Source: Arachis hypogaea (taxonomy: Eukaryota > Streptophyta > Magnoliopsida > Fabales > Fabaceae). Taken from it: a stretch of DNA of 64,000 nt. Of the stretch, positions 53,993-64,000 are shown one piece after another; within the stretch, counting starts at the first letter, position 1; each line of letters opens with the position of its first letter. The translations under genes were made by a program, and so were the position numbers. The notes below the pieces were generated by a model. The model had not been told where the DNA came from. It saw only the letters and a program-made list of their open reading frames with translations, and searched no databases. The stretch is from the NCBI RefSeq assembly GCF_003086295.3, contig NC_092042.1, positions 42,840,137 through 42,904,136 of the forward strand, written 5' to 3'.

Positions 53993-55550
53993 TCAATCAT
54001 AACAAAACATTACCGTGGTTTCTTTAATAGGTGAATATAGTAACATTTCAATTTCAGCATGAAACTCCTCATCAAATCTATCAGTCACATCCGTTCCATT
54101 CATTTTTCTTTTCAACACATCAACATCAGCATGCGTATCCTCTTGTCTAGCTACTTGAGAATCTTTTTCAGCAGCAAAAAAATCTATTAATATTGGGGGT
54201 TCCTTTTTCACATTTGAACATTCCCCCTTTCGAAAAATATATTTTTTCAAAAAATTTGATGGTGTCTTCTTAAAAGGGAAACGTTCAAATCTAATGAACT
54301 TAGATTTTTCCAAAGATTTATCCTGCACAATAGACCAACCAAATTACAAACCAACTATAATATAATAAAAAACATATTACAAACAATCAAAAAATTTGAC
54401 TCGTAATAAAATCAAACCTTCATCGCAGACCCTTTTCACAGGAAAAGTCCCAAAATATTTGTCAGCACCAATATTTTTAGTATCTACCTTTAGCAAGAAC
54501 TTCTTTCTGACCAACTTTTGAAGAAGAACAGGATAACTATCTCCACCTACAACCTATTTGTAACAAAATGAAACACTTGATTAGATTTGAAATAATAAAT
54601 ACACAGAACAATTTTTTACACATACAAGAATAAACTAAAATGAAAATAACAACGCAAAAAACACATATAACTACAGCATACACTTGCACCTTTATAAACC
54701 TCGGCAACCAAGACTACTATATCATCTCTATTCCCATCCTCAACTGTTATTTTAATTCTATATCAGACAAACAAGCAAATAAAATACATTAATAAGGTGA
54801 GGAATTAATGACTAATAATAATAATAATAAGGAAATACAGTAGTGTTCTTCACAAAAGAACTTCGTTCAAAAATAGAAATGACATCTTTCGGAAAAAAAA
54901 GAATAAAAACAAACTTTGGAGTCACGTTGATTACATGATAATCGTAGTAGACACCGACTTAAGGTTGAATAAACAATAATAAAAAAAAAAAAGAAACACA
55001 ATAGTGTTTTTTCACAAAAGAACTTCATACAAAAGTAGAAATAAAATCTTTGGAAAGAAAATAATAAAAACATACTTTGAAGTCATATTGATTACATGAT
55101 GATCACAGATGTCACAGTAGTAGGCGCCGACTTAAGGTTGAACAGCCACATACACAAATTGGATACCATCAAGGTCCTTCATCAACAATAGCTATCTCCA
55201 CCAAAAATATCATAAATAACCCTTTCTAAAGTTTTGCAGACATAAAATTCAATTAGTATCATAAAAAAAATAAAATAGTATATCTTCTTTCTAAAAATGT
55301 TATGTTAAGTTAAAACTAAATACACCTCATTATTATCTTGAAACTCCTCAACATTACATTTCCTAATTAAACACATGAAATCTTCCTCTAAGAAAATAAT
55401 TTTTCCATTTTCCTCTAAGAAAATAATTTTTCCTTCTTTCGCAATGAACAATGGTTGAGTACCATTAATTTCATGCTCAATCATACTAACCACCACCAAA
55501 CAAATAAGAATAACAAATAAAAAATTAAGAATGAAATAAATATCTATCAT
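53993..55550 (-). pseudogene. Replication protein A-like gene remnant (Helitron type)
   Basis: Minus-strand pieces resemble the C-terminal half of plant RPA70-like proteins that Helitrons commonly carry. Near 55420-55340 there is DFMCLIRKCNVEEFQD, in front of a zinc-ribbon-like piece with YCDICDHHVIN (about 55110). Near 54550-54430 lies DSYPVLLQKLVRKKFLLKV and, after it, FGTFPVKRVCDE. A 111-codon acidic C-terminal exon follows (54328-53993). The zinc-ribbon segment is tandemly duplicated (about 54840-54975 and 55005-55145), and the phrase encoding KIIFLEE is also duplicated. Stops and short frames show it is decayed. Exon borders are uncertain. The same family occurs at 63316-64000. Confidence 0.55.
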
Positions 55551-56960
55551 ATGTTATCCTATATAATACACTGAAACAGAGCAAATTATCAGTTATGCAA
55601 AAAGTATGAACCTATTTTTCAAATTTAAAATTATTTTAAAAACAAAATAACAATAAGAAATAAGAATAAGCATACATAATAAACTAACCAATACAATACA
55701 CCATTTATGTTCTGTTTTAACTGGGTGATTTATTGTTTTCATAGAATACTATTGTTGATTTTTTTCTCCTTGACTGCTATTAGAGTTGGAGTTGATGTTT
55801 GTTACTTGCTTATTTAAATGAAAAAAGCTACATGAGGGAGGAACAAGACTCGATTTATGTAGCTATATGGATTGTATCTCTTGTGGTGGTGCTTTTGATT
55901 GTTTGTGACTGGTCTAATTGCTTAATTTCTAGTGTATTTTGCTTATTTTTGAGTCAACTATATGCTATTTGAATTTTGTGGGTTGTATAGATTTGTGTTT
56001 TTGCTTTCTTTTGCATATTTTTTAATACACATTTTCATCTCAGTATATTTGAAGCGCTTATTTCCAAGACAAGTTTGCTAGTATGTTCACAAAGAGAAAT
56101 TATTATGGTAAGTATACGAAAGTCAAATATATTACTATAACATAATTTAAGCTTGTTTAGTAAAGTTTTTACTTTTTGAAAGTAGCTTATGAAAGCTATC
56201 TTTTAAAAGACAGCTTTTTAAAAGCTGCAGCACCTGTATTTGGTAAAATCAAATTAAAAATGACCTTTAATAAACACAAGCACTACAATTGTGTTTGGTA
56301 AAACAGTTTTTAAAAATTAAAAAATTATAATATTTATAACAAAAAATAATTTCTTTTTTTAAATTCTTTAAAATTTCATATAATATTTTAAAATAAAAAA
56401 AATTTAAAATAAAAAAATTCATAATAAACATAGACATAATAAATAAATCTTTTATTTTTTAACTTTAACATTTTATATAAGTATCATAAAATTTCAAATC
56501 CAACCTATTTGGATTAGAATTAATTTTGAGAGGAAATAATACAATTGATTGAATTCTATCTAAACTAGTTTAATTATTTTTTTTCAAACTCAGAAATTGA
56601 ATTCTAAAAATTTCCAACACCCTGAAAAGGTTTGTTTTGCGTAGAAAATTATTCTCATTTTTTGTAATCTCGGTGCATAGCATAGTAGAGGAAAGTGAAG
56701 CTTTTTCAAACAATTTAGCTTGTTGAGCATGCTTATTAATGCGCTGGAGATAAAACACACAATTTTACATAGGTTTGCATTTTTGAGATAAACATTTTGC
56801 CTCTTTAGAACATTTGAAGGTGGAAACTTGATTTTGGTCCATTTTTGAAGTTCAGTCAACAAATTTCCATCTGCAGTTCTATGCAATTTTTCCTTTTTGC
56901 CCTTAAGCATTTCCTACTTTGTTTAGTCCTTTGTGTTGCTTGTTATTTCTCTGTTTCTTT
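55551..56960. other. AT-rich spacer, possible MITE-like stretch
   Basis: No supported gene. At 56150-56300 a block with AGCTTATGAAAGCT, AAAAGACAGCTTTTT and 'gtatttggtaaaa' resembles common legume hAT-type miniature elements, but I could not define both ends. Confidence 0.4.
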
Positions 56961-56969
56961 CTAGTCTCC

Positions 56970-57900
56970 ATGACTACTGCTATTTCTGCTAGTGCTAATG
57001 GCTCTAAACTCTACTTTCACTGATTATGTTAGTGTATCTCTTACCACTAACAAACTTGTTGGAAGTAATTATGATTCTTGGGCATCTAATATTAAGTTGT
57101 GGCTATTATAATCCAGAACATCTCACCAAAAGGGCTGCAGAAATTAATAACATCGACAGTCCAAAGTAGATTAAGATTGATGCCCAACTCTATGACCTTA
57201 TCAAGAACACATCCACTCTTCAGTTAAACATATTTTTCGTGCACGTCACTTATGAAGCTATTTAGATGCAAGCAAAAGCACTTTATACTAATGATACACA
57301 ATGATTATAAGGAGTTTCTCAAAACCCTATGAACGTTGTTACCCTTCTTTAGATTGTTACCCTTCTTTAGATTGATGGTCATATGTCTGCATATTTATGA
57401 AAAAATCAGTGCTTTTTTCACAAGATACATAATACAACTTAACATATTTCGTACTTTTACCTAACAATGGGAGATTTTATAACTACAACCACATCTTATT
57501 TCCTCTATATGGGGACAAATACATGACCCAAATGACATTATAGTATTTTATCAAAGATTATGTAAATATCGAACCAATATTGCATATTTTTGAGAATTTC
57601 ATATTACTTCGTAGAAAACCTACTCTGAGCAAATGAAGGATATAAGAACATCATATATTTTTTTCTTGTTTACTTGGGGATGCGGATCATCACTGGCATG
57701 TATCTAATAACATAAAATCTAACTATTTTCAGCTTTTCTTCAAAAGCAACAGCTCCAACGTAGATTGTATATGTTGAACAATTTCATACCACTTCCTAGA
57801 AGCCTAAAAAAGTGAAGGGATACAAGAACAAATTCTCCTATTACTGTTTTCCTCAGGAGCAATCATGGTTACCAAGAAAATGATATTTAATTATTTACAA
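56970..57900 (+). pseudogene. Ty1/copia gag relic
   Basis: From the ATG at 56970 a frame reads a low-complexity start, then KLVGSNYDSWASNIKLWL, the typical copia gag N-terminus (established family knowledge). Degraded pieces follow (a DAQLYDLIKNT-like phrase near 57180 and TYEAI-MQAKALYTNDTQ near 57250-57300). Many stops and shifts. No copia pol sequence or LTR was found. Confidence 0.5.
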
Positions 57901-58231
57901 GAAATCCAACTGAAAGGTGCACAATTTTGACAAGAAGCACCCTTGTTTCCGACAGGAGATAGTAATAACAGAAACACTTAGCCAAAGACACAAAAAGAAA
58001 GATTGTAAACAACAGATTTCAAGAAGAAACTATAATAGCAAAGTATCCATTAATTGACACAACCATCATTCATCATCAACCTAATATGAGCATTTTAACA
58101 GAACTACGACTTTAGTATACATTTAAGTATTTAACAGACAGTTTAGAGTTTACTAAGACCCTGAACAAAATCATCTAGAAAGTTGTAGCCCGAGATACCA
58201 GATATAAGATTGCTCAATGGGATAGAAGAAT

Positions 58232-61200
58232 CTATCTGTGTCCTTGTGCACGCTGCATCTCATATGCAACCCAAGCAGCAGGTCCAGACCCATACTGAGG
58301 AAAATTCTCCATACCAGGTTGTACCTGAAATTTGCCACCATTAGCTTAAAACATTATCCAGATTAACCCAAAGGTGGCAAAAGTCAACTACATGACCATA
58401 TACCGCACAGAAGGGGAAGAAAACATCTAAATGCAACAAATTATACCAGTGGACATGAATGAACTATGTTGCTTGCAAGTGATACATACAGTATTTCAAC
58501 AAGTCAACCAACTGACCAATTAAAACTGACAAGAAAAAAGATCAAATGCGAGTTTGTGACATTTTCCGAGACCGGATAGGTGCAAGTTATGAAGAGCCAT
58601 CACAATAGCCCAAAACCAACAAATTCAAGCATTTATTGCTTGTGGAAAGAATTCCTACAGAGAAAATATAGGTCCAGATATAAAATAAGTACTTCAATAT
58701 TTGATGTTTAAGACCAAAACTCACTTAAGAAAACAGCTCGGGTCCCCAATATGACAACACCACAAATTTCATTAGTGGTGATCAAAGAAGGTGGAAAAGC
58801 TCAATTCTCATGGAAACTCCAGAGATAACAGAAAAAAGACGTTAATAAGAAAAGGTGTTGAAGATGGGCATGACAATCTTAGACCAAACAAAGAAGACAG
58901 CCTAACTTAGCTGAACCGGGAAGAAGGCAAACTACAAAGCTCTGTTTAGGGTAAGATATCTAGAAATGAGGATGGGCAGAAAAGATGAGTATAGTGGCAC
59001 AGAACCAAAGTAAGAAAAGTTAATCGGAGTGTGAAACAGATGTATAAAATTTTGGGCCCGCCACCATATGAGTGTCGCAACATCACGGAAATCATGGGAG
59101 CTACAATGGCAATCGAAATGGCCAGAATGTTGTGGCAGTCCACAATGAGAATGGTGGAAATGTAGGTTTGAGTGTACTTTTTTTTTTGTTGCATTTGAGG
59201 GCTGTTTTTGACTTTTCAAAAACCCTAACAGTTTACCTTACCAAACTGAGCTTCTCCCTCTTTCCTTTCCCACTCTACACTAAGTCACAATCCCACTCAA
59301 CCAGAAAATGTCTTCCCTCTTCGCTCTCCCTCCCTCCCCAGTCATGTGTGCATTCCTGCCACCATCCCAGTGCATCCTCACTGTATGCCACCACCGGTTG
59401 CCCAGCCCTCCTCTTTTTTGTTCCCTCTTTGTCGTTCTGCAAAGGAAGACAGAAGAAGTTCTCTGTTGTTTGCAATCTTCTTCTCGAATATGCTTCCTTT
59501 TATCCTTATATTTTGAACTCTTTTTTCCTGTTTTGAACCATAAAATTTTGTTTTTCCATTCTTATTCCCATTTTTTTCTATTCTCGCCCCTCAAAATTTT
59601 TTTAAATTTTCTATTCTAAACCCTCAATTGGCTTCTGCTGCTGCTTACTTTATATTAATATTATTATTTATGCCAACTTGTTATTAGTTTTAGTTTTTAA
59701 TATTTGTTGTTATAACATGAATAAATAGTTTCATATAATTTAGTGTTAATTTGTATACAATTATATTTTTCTAATGTATCCACCATTTCTACCATTTACC
59801 GCAATGTCATATGTGATAACTTTATGGTGGTTTTTTGCTGTTCTATCATGAGACACCATCTGCCATCGAGAACTATGGATGCAGACAAGTCACTAATCGA
59901 AATCAAATAGATCATTGACGAGACCATCGATTATCCATCAATAAACTAGTTCATTAAAATATCATAATAAAAATTATTTATGCATTATTTTCCTACCCTA
60001 AGTTGCAAAATCATTAACTTCTTCAAGGGGCAATTGTGCTGGAATACATTTGGAATATGACAACTTACAGGATTCATGCCATAAATGGCAGGGTAGGGAT
60101 TTCCAGCATATCCAGCCTCAGCATTGCCATAATTTGCATTATAGCCTGGACCTACCAAATGCAAATACAATTTAGAAAAAAAAAAATACAATGGATAGGA
60201 AACAGAATTAGAGCAATGATAGACTTAGATTACATGGAAGTAATCAAGCATTTGGTCAATTTATCAGCAAAGCCTCGTAACTTGACTAACTCCAATTAGC
60301 CAGCTCATTAAAACAACCCAAATAATTACCAAATACAGACATGTGTAGGCTTGCATATACCTGGATTAGTAGCTGCACGTTGCCTTTTCTCTGCATTTGC
60401 AATCTCAGCACGAAGCTTCTCCATCTCACGAGCCATCGAGATTAATTTCTTCTCCATCACTTGACCATGTTCATAGTTTTCTGCAAACCCTTTCTTCTCA
60501 TATTCAATAGCAGCCCTACAAACCAAGATGCAAAATTACCCAACAATCATAATTTGCAAAATCATAATCATAATTCAGAGAAACTTTGCTTAAATTTGAA
60601 TGATCATAAGACCGAATTACAAGTTGGCTTCAAGTTACAACAATTTCTACTAGTGAACAAACGGAGAGAATGTAAACTTGTAAAAATAAAAACCAACCCT
60701 AGATCAATATACTCAACACCTGATACTTGATTTAAAAACAACTAATTACTATGCTACAATGCAATTATAGTAGCACAGAAGAACCTTAGGGGAAAGAGCT
60801 AATCACCTTGCACATTGCAATTCCTGTTTCATAGCCTCCACATCGGCCTTCAGAGCTGGCATTCGCTTCAAGTCCGCATTCATCCTGGCCAGGTCCTGTG
60901 TCATGGCCTGAACCTGCCCAGTGAGTTCCTGCCTCACAGCGGTAAGCTCCTTAATATCAGTATGAACCTGAAGAAGCTCCACCCTCATGGCCTCCGCGCC
61001 GCGAAGCTCGGCCTCCAGATGAACCGACTTGTCGTACAATTCCCTCATCCTCGCATCAGTGTCGGCCCGCAGAGATTCCCTGTAGTGCGCCATCCGTTGC
61101 AGCTCGTGCTGCGCGGCCTCCAGCTCCTGCTTGAGGGCAACGTGAGTGGCGGCCAGCCGCTGGTTGTCACCCAGCAGACCCTGAATATCCTGGTGCTGTG

Positions 61201-61444
61201 CAGCCAGACGCTCCTCGATTATTGCAGCCGGGTGGAGTGGAATGGGCCGGACGCCCAGGCCCATCTGCGATTCCCGCAACTCTTCGAGGAGAGCCGGGTG
61301 GGGCGGGGGTACCGGGCCTAAGCCCCGGGCCCCAAAGAGTGGGTCATGGATTGGCGGTGACAAGGCTGTGTGCGGCGGCGGATGATGTGAAGCGCCTTTC
61401 ATTGGAAGGTGTTGTTGTTGGCCACGGCTCCTGCCAGACGACAT
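58232..61444 (-). CDS. FLXL1: FLX-like 1 protein (FLC EXPRESSOR-like), four coding exons
   Basis: Coding exons on the minus strand: 61444-60807, 60515-60361, 60151-60069, 58324-58232, joined by GT-AG introns, giving 969 bases and 322 residues. The N-terminus is Gly/Pro/His-rich (MSSGRSRGQQQHLPMKG). Residues about 75-265 form a long coiled coil (LLGDNQRLAATHVALKQEL, YDKSVHLEAELRGAEAMR, TGQVQAMTQDLARMNADL, AIEYEKKGFAENYEHGQVM). The C-terminus is Tyr/Gly/Pro-rich, ending YEMQRAQGHR. This is the FLX family, coiled-coil partners in FLC and flowering-time regulation in Arabidopsis; length and tail fit FLXL1. A 5' UTR intron (61615-61469) is likely. The third coding intron is long (1.74 kb). Sequence is intact and probably functional. 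Confidence 0.88.
58325..60068 (-). other. FLXL1 intron 3 with unidentified insert
   Basis: A 1744-bp intron. Its middle (about 59040-59550) differs in composition: a short Asn/Gly-rich coding-like stretch on the plus strand (59072-59165), then a C/T-rich block (59240-59420). I recognise no terminal repeats or transposase. It may hold an old insertion or captured gene piece. Confidence 0.45.
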
Positions 61445-61800
61445 CGTTTTGATCCGAAATAAAATAAACTGAGACTACAAAAGATCACAAAGAAAGAATT
61501 ATATCGGAAAGTAACACAATTTTCGAGAGGAATAAGAAAATAATATAGAAAAAGAAGGAAATTTTTTATTTTATTTTAGAAGGGAATGAGCGAAGTAAAT
61601 GGAAGAACAAGTTACCTTTGAAGAAAGAGAAGGAGAGGGAGAGAGAGGGCGTGGTTTTAGTGAATGCGGCGAAGGAAAGTTGCGGATGGCATTGCTGGTT
61701 GTTGGTGCAACGGAAACCCTAAATCGCAGTGGTTAATGATGGTGAGCGGAGGAAGGGGAGAAAGAAAGTAGCAGATTCTGCCGTGCCTGCAATACTAGCA
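61445..61800 (-). promoter_or_regulatory. FLXL1 5' UTR with intron, and proximal promoter
   Basis: On the minus strand a donor-like AAG-GTAACT ends an upstream exon at 61616 and an acceptor-like TCTCAG precedes 61468. The exonic part is GA-rich (61620-61650, CT-rich on the minus strand). The start of transcription is probably near 61750-61800; I see no certain TATA box. Confidence 0.5.
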
Positions 61801-62028
61801 GTGCTAGCTTATTCCGTGACGGTGAGAATTTCAGCTCTGCTAGTGAGCAACCTTTTTCCTGGACAGCTCGTACAATTTTGCGAGTAATTTTAAGCTCTAC
61901 ACGGATTGGATGTTTTAAAAAAAAATTTGTTTAAAAAATTTATTTTTTATCTATTTAAATCTATTTATTTTTAAAATATTATTAATAAAAAAATTTTAAT
62001 AATAAAAAAATCTTTATCTTTATCTTTA

Positions 62029-63007
62029 TAGTAATACAAATAGGGAGCCAATTTGCTGACGTGGCGCTCATACGTTAAGTCTGGGAGTTTATTTGCTTAC
62101 CTGTCGTGACTAGAAATTTTTAGATTTATATTTATAAATTATAAATTATTATTTGCTTAAGTTGTTATTTTCAAATTTTAAGTTTGGCAAGAATTAATAG
62201 TTAACGAACTTGGCAGCAACGTAATTGGAGTGACGGTAGTGACCGGTAGAAATATTGAAAATAAAGTGTACATTCCAAGAATGAACTTGATCCCTTCAGA
62301 TTCAGGATTGCCATTTAAGTTCCAACGGAGACAATTTTCATTAACAGTATGCTTTGCAATGACCATTAACATGAGTCGGGGTCAATCATTATCACATGTA
62401 CGGCTTTATTTGTCAAAATCAGTGTTCACCCATGGACAACTTTATGTTGCTTTATCAAGAGTTAAGAGTCACAGTGGCCTCAGAATTTTAATTATAGACG
62501 AAGACGGCAATCCAAAGTCATCAACAACAAATGTCGTGTTCAAAGAGGTTTTCAATAATATTTAGGTAAGAATAATATTATTTTTATTTTAATAGCATGT
62601 TATGATTTACACTTTTGTACAAATATTTACTATAGATATAACTAATTTATCTATAACTCTTTTTTCAAATTTGAAATGAAATGTGTAACAAGGAACACAA
62701 CATCCTATGCCAAATGCTTTTCTAATGAAGTTAGTAAGATACTAGGTTGTCGATAAATTTTTATTAGCTTTTTGATATAAAATTTAGGGTAAAATTAACA
62801 TGCTATTATTACAGTTATATATGTTCTTATTTTTTTATGGCTCCCTCCTTATGGTTCAAGAATATTATAAACTTCAAACTCTTCTATTTATATTTTACTT
62901 TGAATAAAGATAAAATAACATATTTAACACGTTTATTATATAACGACGATGATAGTGTTATACTAAATTTAAATATAAGCCCGTGCATCGCACGGGTTTA
63001 ACACTAG
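62029..63007 (+). mobile_element. Helitron piece with helicase C-terminus and 3' end
   Basis: The left part (62029-62178) is shared with 63009-63160, then sequence jumps at 'aagtttgg' straight into the C-terminus of a Pif1-like helicase (62184-62565). The right end is a 7-bp hairpin CCCGTGC-ATC-GCACGGG (62980-62996) followed by TTTAACACTAG and T, which fits the Helitron rule (subterminal hairpin, CTRR end, T after). Most of the Rep-helicase gene is deleted. Confidence 0.78.
62184..62565 (+). pseudogene. Helitron Pif1-type helicase, C-terminal fragment
   Basis: The frame runs from about 62184 (VNELGSNVIG) to the stop at 62565. It contains VYIPRMNLIPSDSGLPFKF, FSLTVCFAMTINMSRGQSL (usual MTINKSQGQ, with Lys and Gln replaced) and the motif VI stretch HGQLYVALSRVKS. 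This is the end of the Helitron replication initiator-helicase. The Rep domain and most helicase motifs are absent, so it cannot work alone. Confidence 0.9.
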
Positions 63008-63008
63008 T
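62979..63008 (+). terminator. Helitron 3' terminus hairpin
   Basis: A perfect 7-bp stem with ATC loop, eight bases before CTAG and then T. In Helitrons this hairpin marks the end of transposition rather than transcription. Confidence 0.82.
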
Positions 63009-64000
63009 AGTAATACAAATGGGGAGCTCATTTGCTGACGTGGCGCTCATACGTTGAGTCTGGGAGTTTATTTGCTTACGTGTCGTCATTAGAAATTTTT
63101 AGATTTATATTTATAAATTATAAATTATTATTTGCTTAGGTTGTTATTTTCAAATTTTAAGTTTGGGTTGTTTTACTTAGGTGGTTATTTTTTAAATTTT
63201 AAATTGTTTTATTTGTTTGGGTTGTTTTACTTAGGTTGTTGTTTTTTAAATTTTAAATTAAAGTCAACAAAATTTAAAAAAATTTAGTTATGATGCAACT
63301 ATAAAAGGATAAATTATGAGAGATGTAAAGCACCACAATTTAAAGTACATCAATCCTACAATCGACAATTTGTGTGTACGTATACGAGTGATACAGTTAT
63401 GGACACTATCAAATTACGGAAATTCTCCATTGCCATACTCAATTGAGATGGTTTGGCTCGATGAAGACACGAGTTTTCTACTAATATCCTTTTATCCATG
63501 ACTCCAAGGTTATTTATTTATTTTTTTAAATTAAAGTCTATGTACATTTGATTAGATATTGAATAAGTCTATATTTAACTTTTTTTATGTTATTTTCTTT
63601 TTTAAGCAGGTATCGAATAAAGCTTGGTGTCATTGATGGTTCTAACGTGCATGTTATGTAGTCTTTGACAAAGAGGTAAAACAAGTTTTGGGAAAGAGCT
63701 GTGTAGAGATACTTGATCCACTCCTATTGGTAAGATCTAACCAATATTTATTTCTAAAAGCATTAGTGAAGATATTTTTATTGGTACTTTTTATATTATT
63801 TATTATTAATATATTATGTAATACCCTGCAGAAAGGAGATCTATCGGATACACCTACACTTTTACTCAACCTAATTGATAAGATCTTTCTCTTCATCGTT
63901 GAAGTTCAAATATCTGATAATCCACATTTTTCCCCTTCTTATAAAGTTAAGAAGATAACTGATAATGTGGATCTCATAAATAAATTCAAAGAGGCTCACC
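63009..64000 (+). mobile_element. Second Helitron piece, head to tail with the first
   Basis: It starts AGTAATACAAATGGGGAGC directly after the CTAG-T of the first. It repeats about 150 bases of the left part of the first Helitron (62031-62178) with few differences, then continues into an RPA-like gene. The right end is beyond the window. Confidence 0.6.
63316..64000 (+). CDS. RPA70-like protein of Helitron, partial
   Basis: The first piece (from 63316) reads MRDVKHHNLKYINPTIDNLC, VIQLWTLSNYG and SIEMVWLDEDTSF, which fits the N-terminal OB-fold (DUF223-type) of Helitron-borne RPA-like proteins. After a likely intron (63502-63608) comes YRIKLGVIDGSNVHVM. Then, in another frame, FDKEVKQVLGKSCVEIL and, past a further likely intron (about 63732-63833), KGDLSDTPTLLLN, FLFIVEVQISDNPHFSPSYK and KKITDN, the end of an OB-fold domain. 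A TAG near 63660 suggests decay or a missed splice. It should bind single-stranded DNA. It is cut by the window end. Confidence 0.65.

Noticed and set aside
56590..56910. A 106-codon minus-strand ORF with Lys/Cys-rich sequence.
   Set aside because: No recognisable domain, no conserved copy in the window, and AT-rich context; likely chance.
59072..59536. A 154-codon plus-strand ORF as a gene inside the FLXL1 intron.
   Set aside because: It begins only at a non-ATG codon, changes composition abruptly near 59165, and has no domain I recognise.

Overview
The window looks like nuclear DNA of a legume, most likely peanut or a wild relative (Arachis). Two things point there: nested Ty3/gypsy LTR retrotransposons whose LTR and GGCGTTTAACGCC-type repeat sequences I associate with Arachis (recognition, not a database match), and one ordinary plant gene with introns. 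About 49 kb of the left and centre is retrotransposon inside retrotransposon. The only convincing host gene is FLXL1 (FLC EXPRESSOR-like 1) near 58.2-61.8 kb.

Elements are named here for reference. E1 (1-6427, minus) is a non-autonomous Athila-like element with a tRNA-Asp primer site; its 3' LTR is cut by the window start. It sits in E0 (6428-7242, minus), an older remnant. Element A (plus) begins at 7243, carries a decayed gag-protease at 32716-34941, and is split by element K. K (9300-31991, minus) is a chromovirus-type Ty3/gypsy element with LTRs of about 3.85 kb, a tRNA-Met primer site, TTTTT target duplications and a 219-225 codon ORF inside each LTR. K is split in its integrase by element N (14222-24441, minus; TAACC duplications). 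N has an open gag-protease frame and an open second ORF but no reverse transcriptase, RNase H or integrase. Further right, element B (36011-41902, plus) is a decayed autonomous Athila-type element broken in RNase H by element C (41903-48948, plus), an internally deleted relative of N. A partial internal copy of the same family follows (48949-about 49565), then an LTR-like region with hairpin tandem repeats (about 49570-52015).

From 52 to 64 kb the DNA changes character: AT-rich spacer, a (TA)n tract, a decayed replication protein A-like gene (53990-55550, minus), a Ty1/copia gag relic (about 56970-57900), FLXL1 (minus, four coding exons), and two head-to-tail Helitron pieces (a Pif1 helicase C-terminus with a Helitron-type 3' hairpin end, then an RPA-like gene running off the window).

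The most interesting signals are structural. (1) A perfect hairpin with an invariant AGGA loop and covarying stems precedes every 3' polypurine-like tract that I could find, and is duplicated with that tract inside the element, 36 nt before the second ORF in N and C. (2) Palindromic GGCGTTTAACGCC arrays hold a 31-bp period in LTRs and internal regions and become a 63-bp (21-codon) period where they lie in gag. (3) K and A gag have decayed by premature stops with no frameshift, nearly all explicable as C-to-T changes at CAA, CAG or CGA codons. (4) Both LTRs of K encode the same acidic, proline-rich protein, with splice-like signals at its ends.
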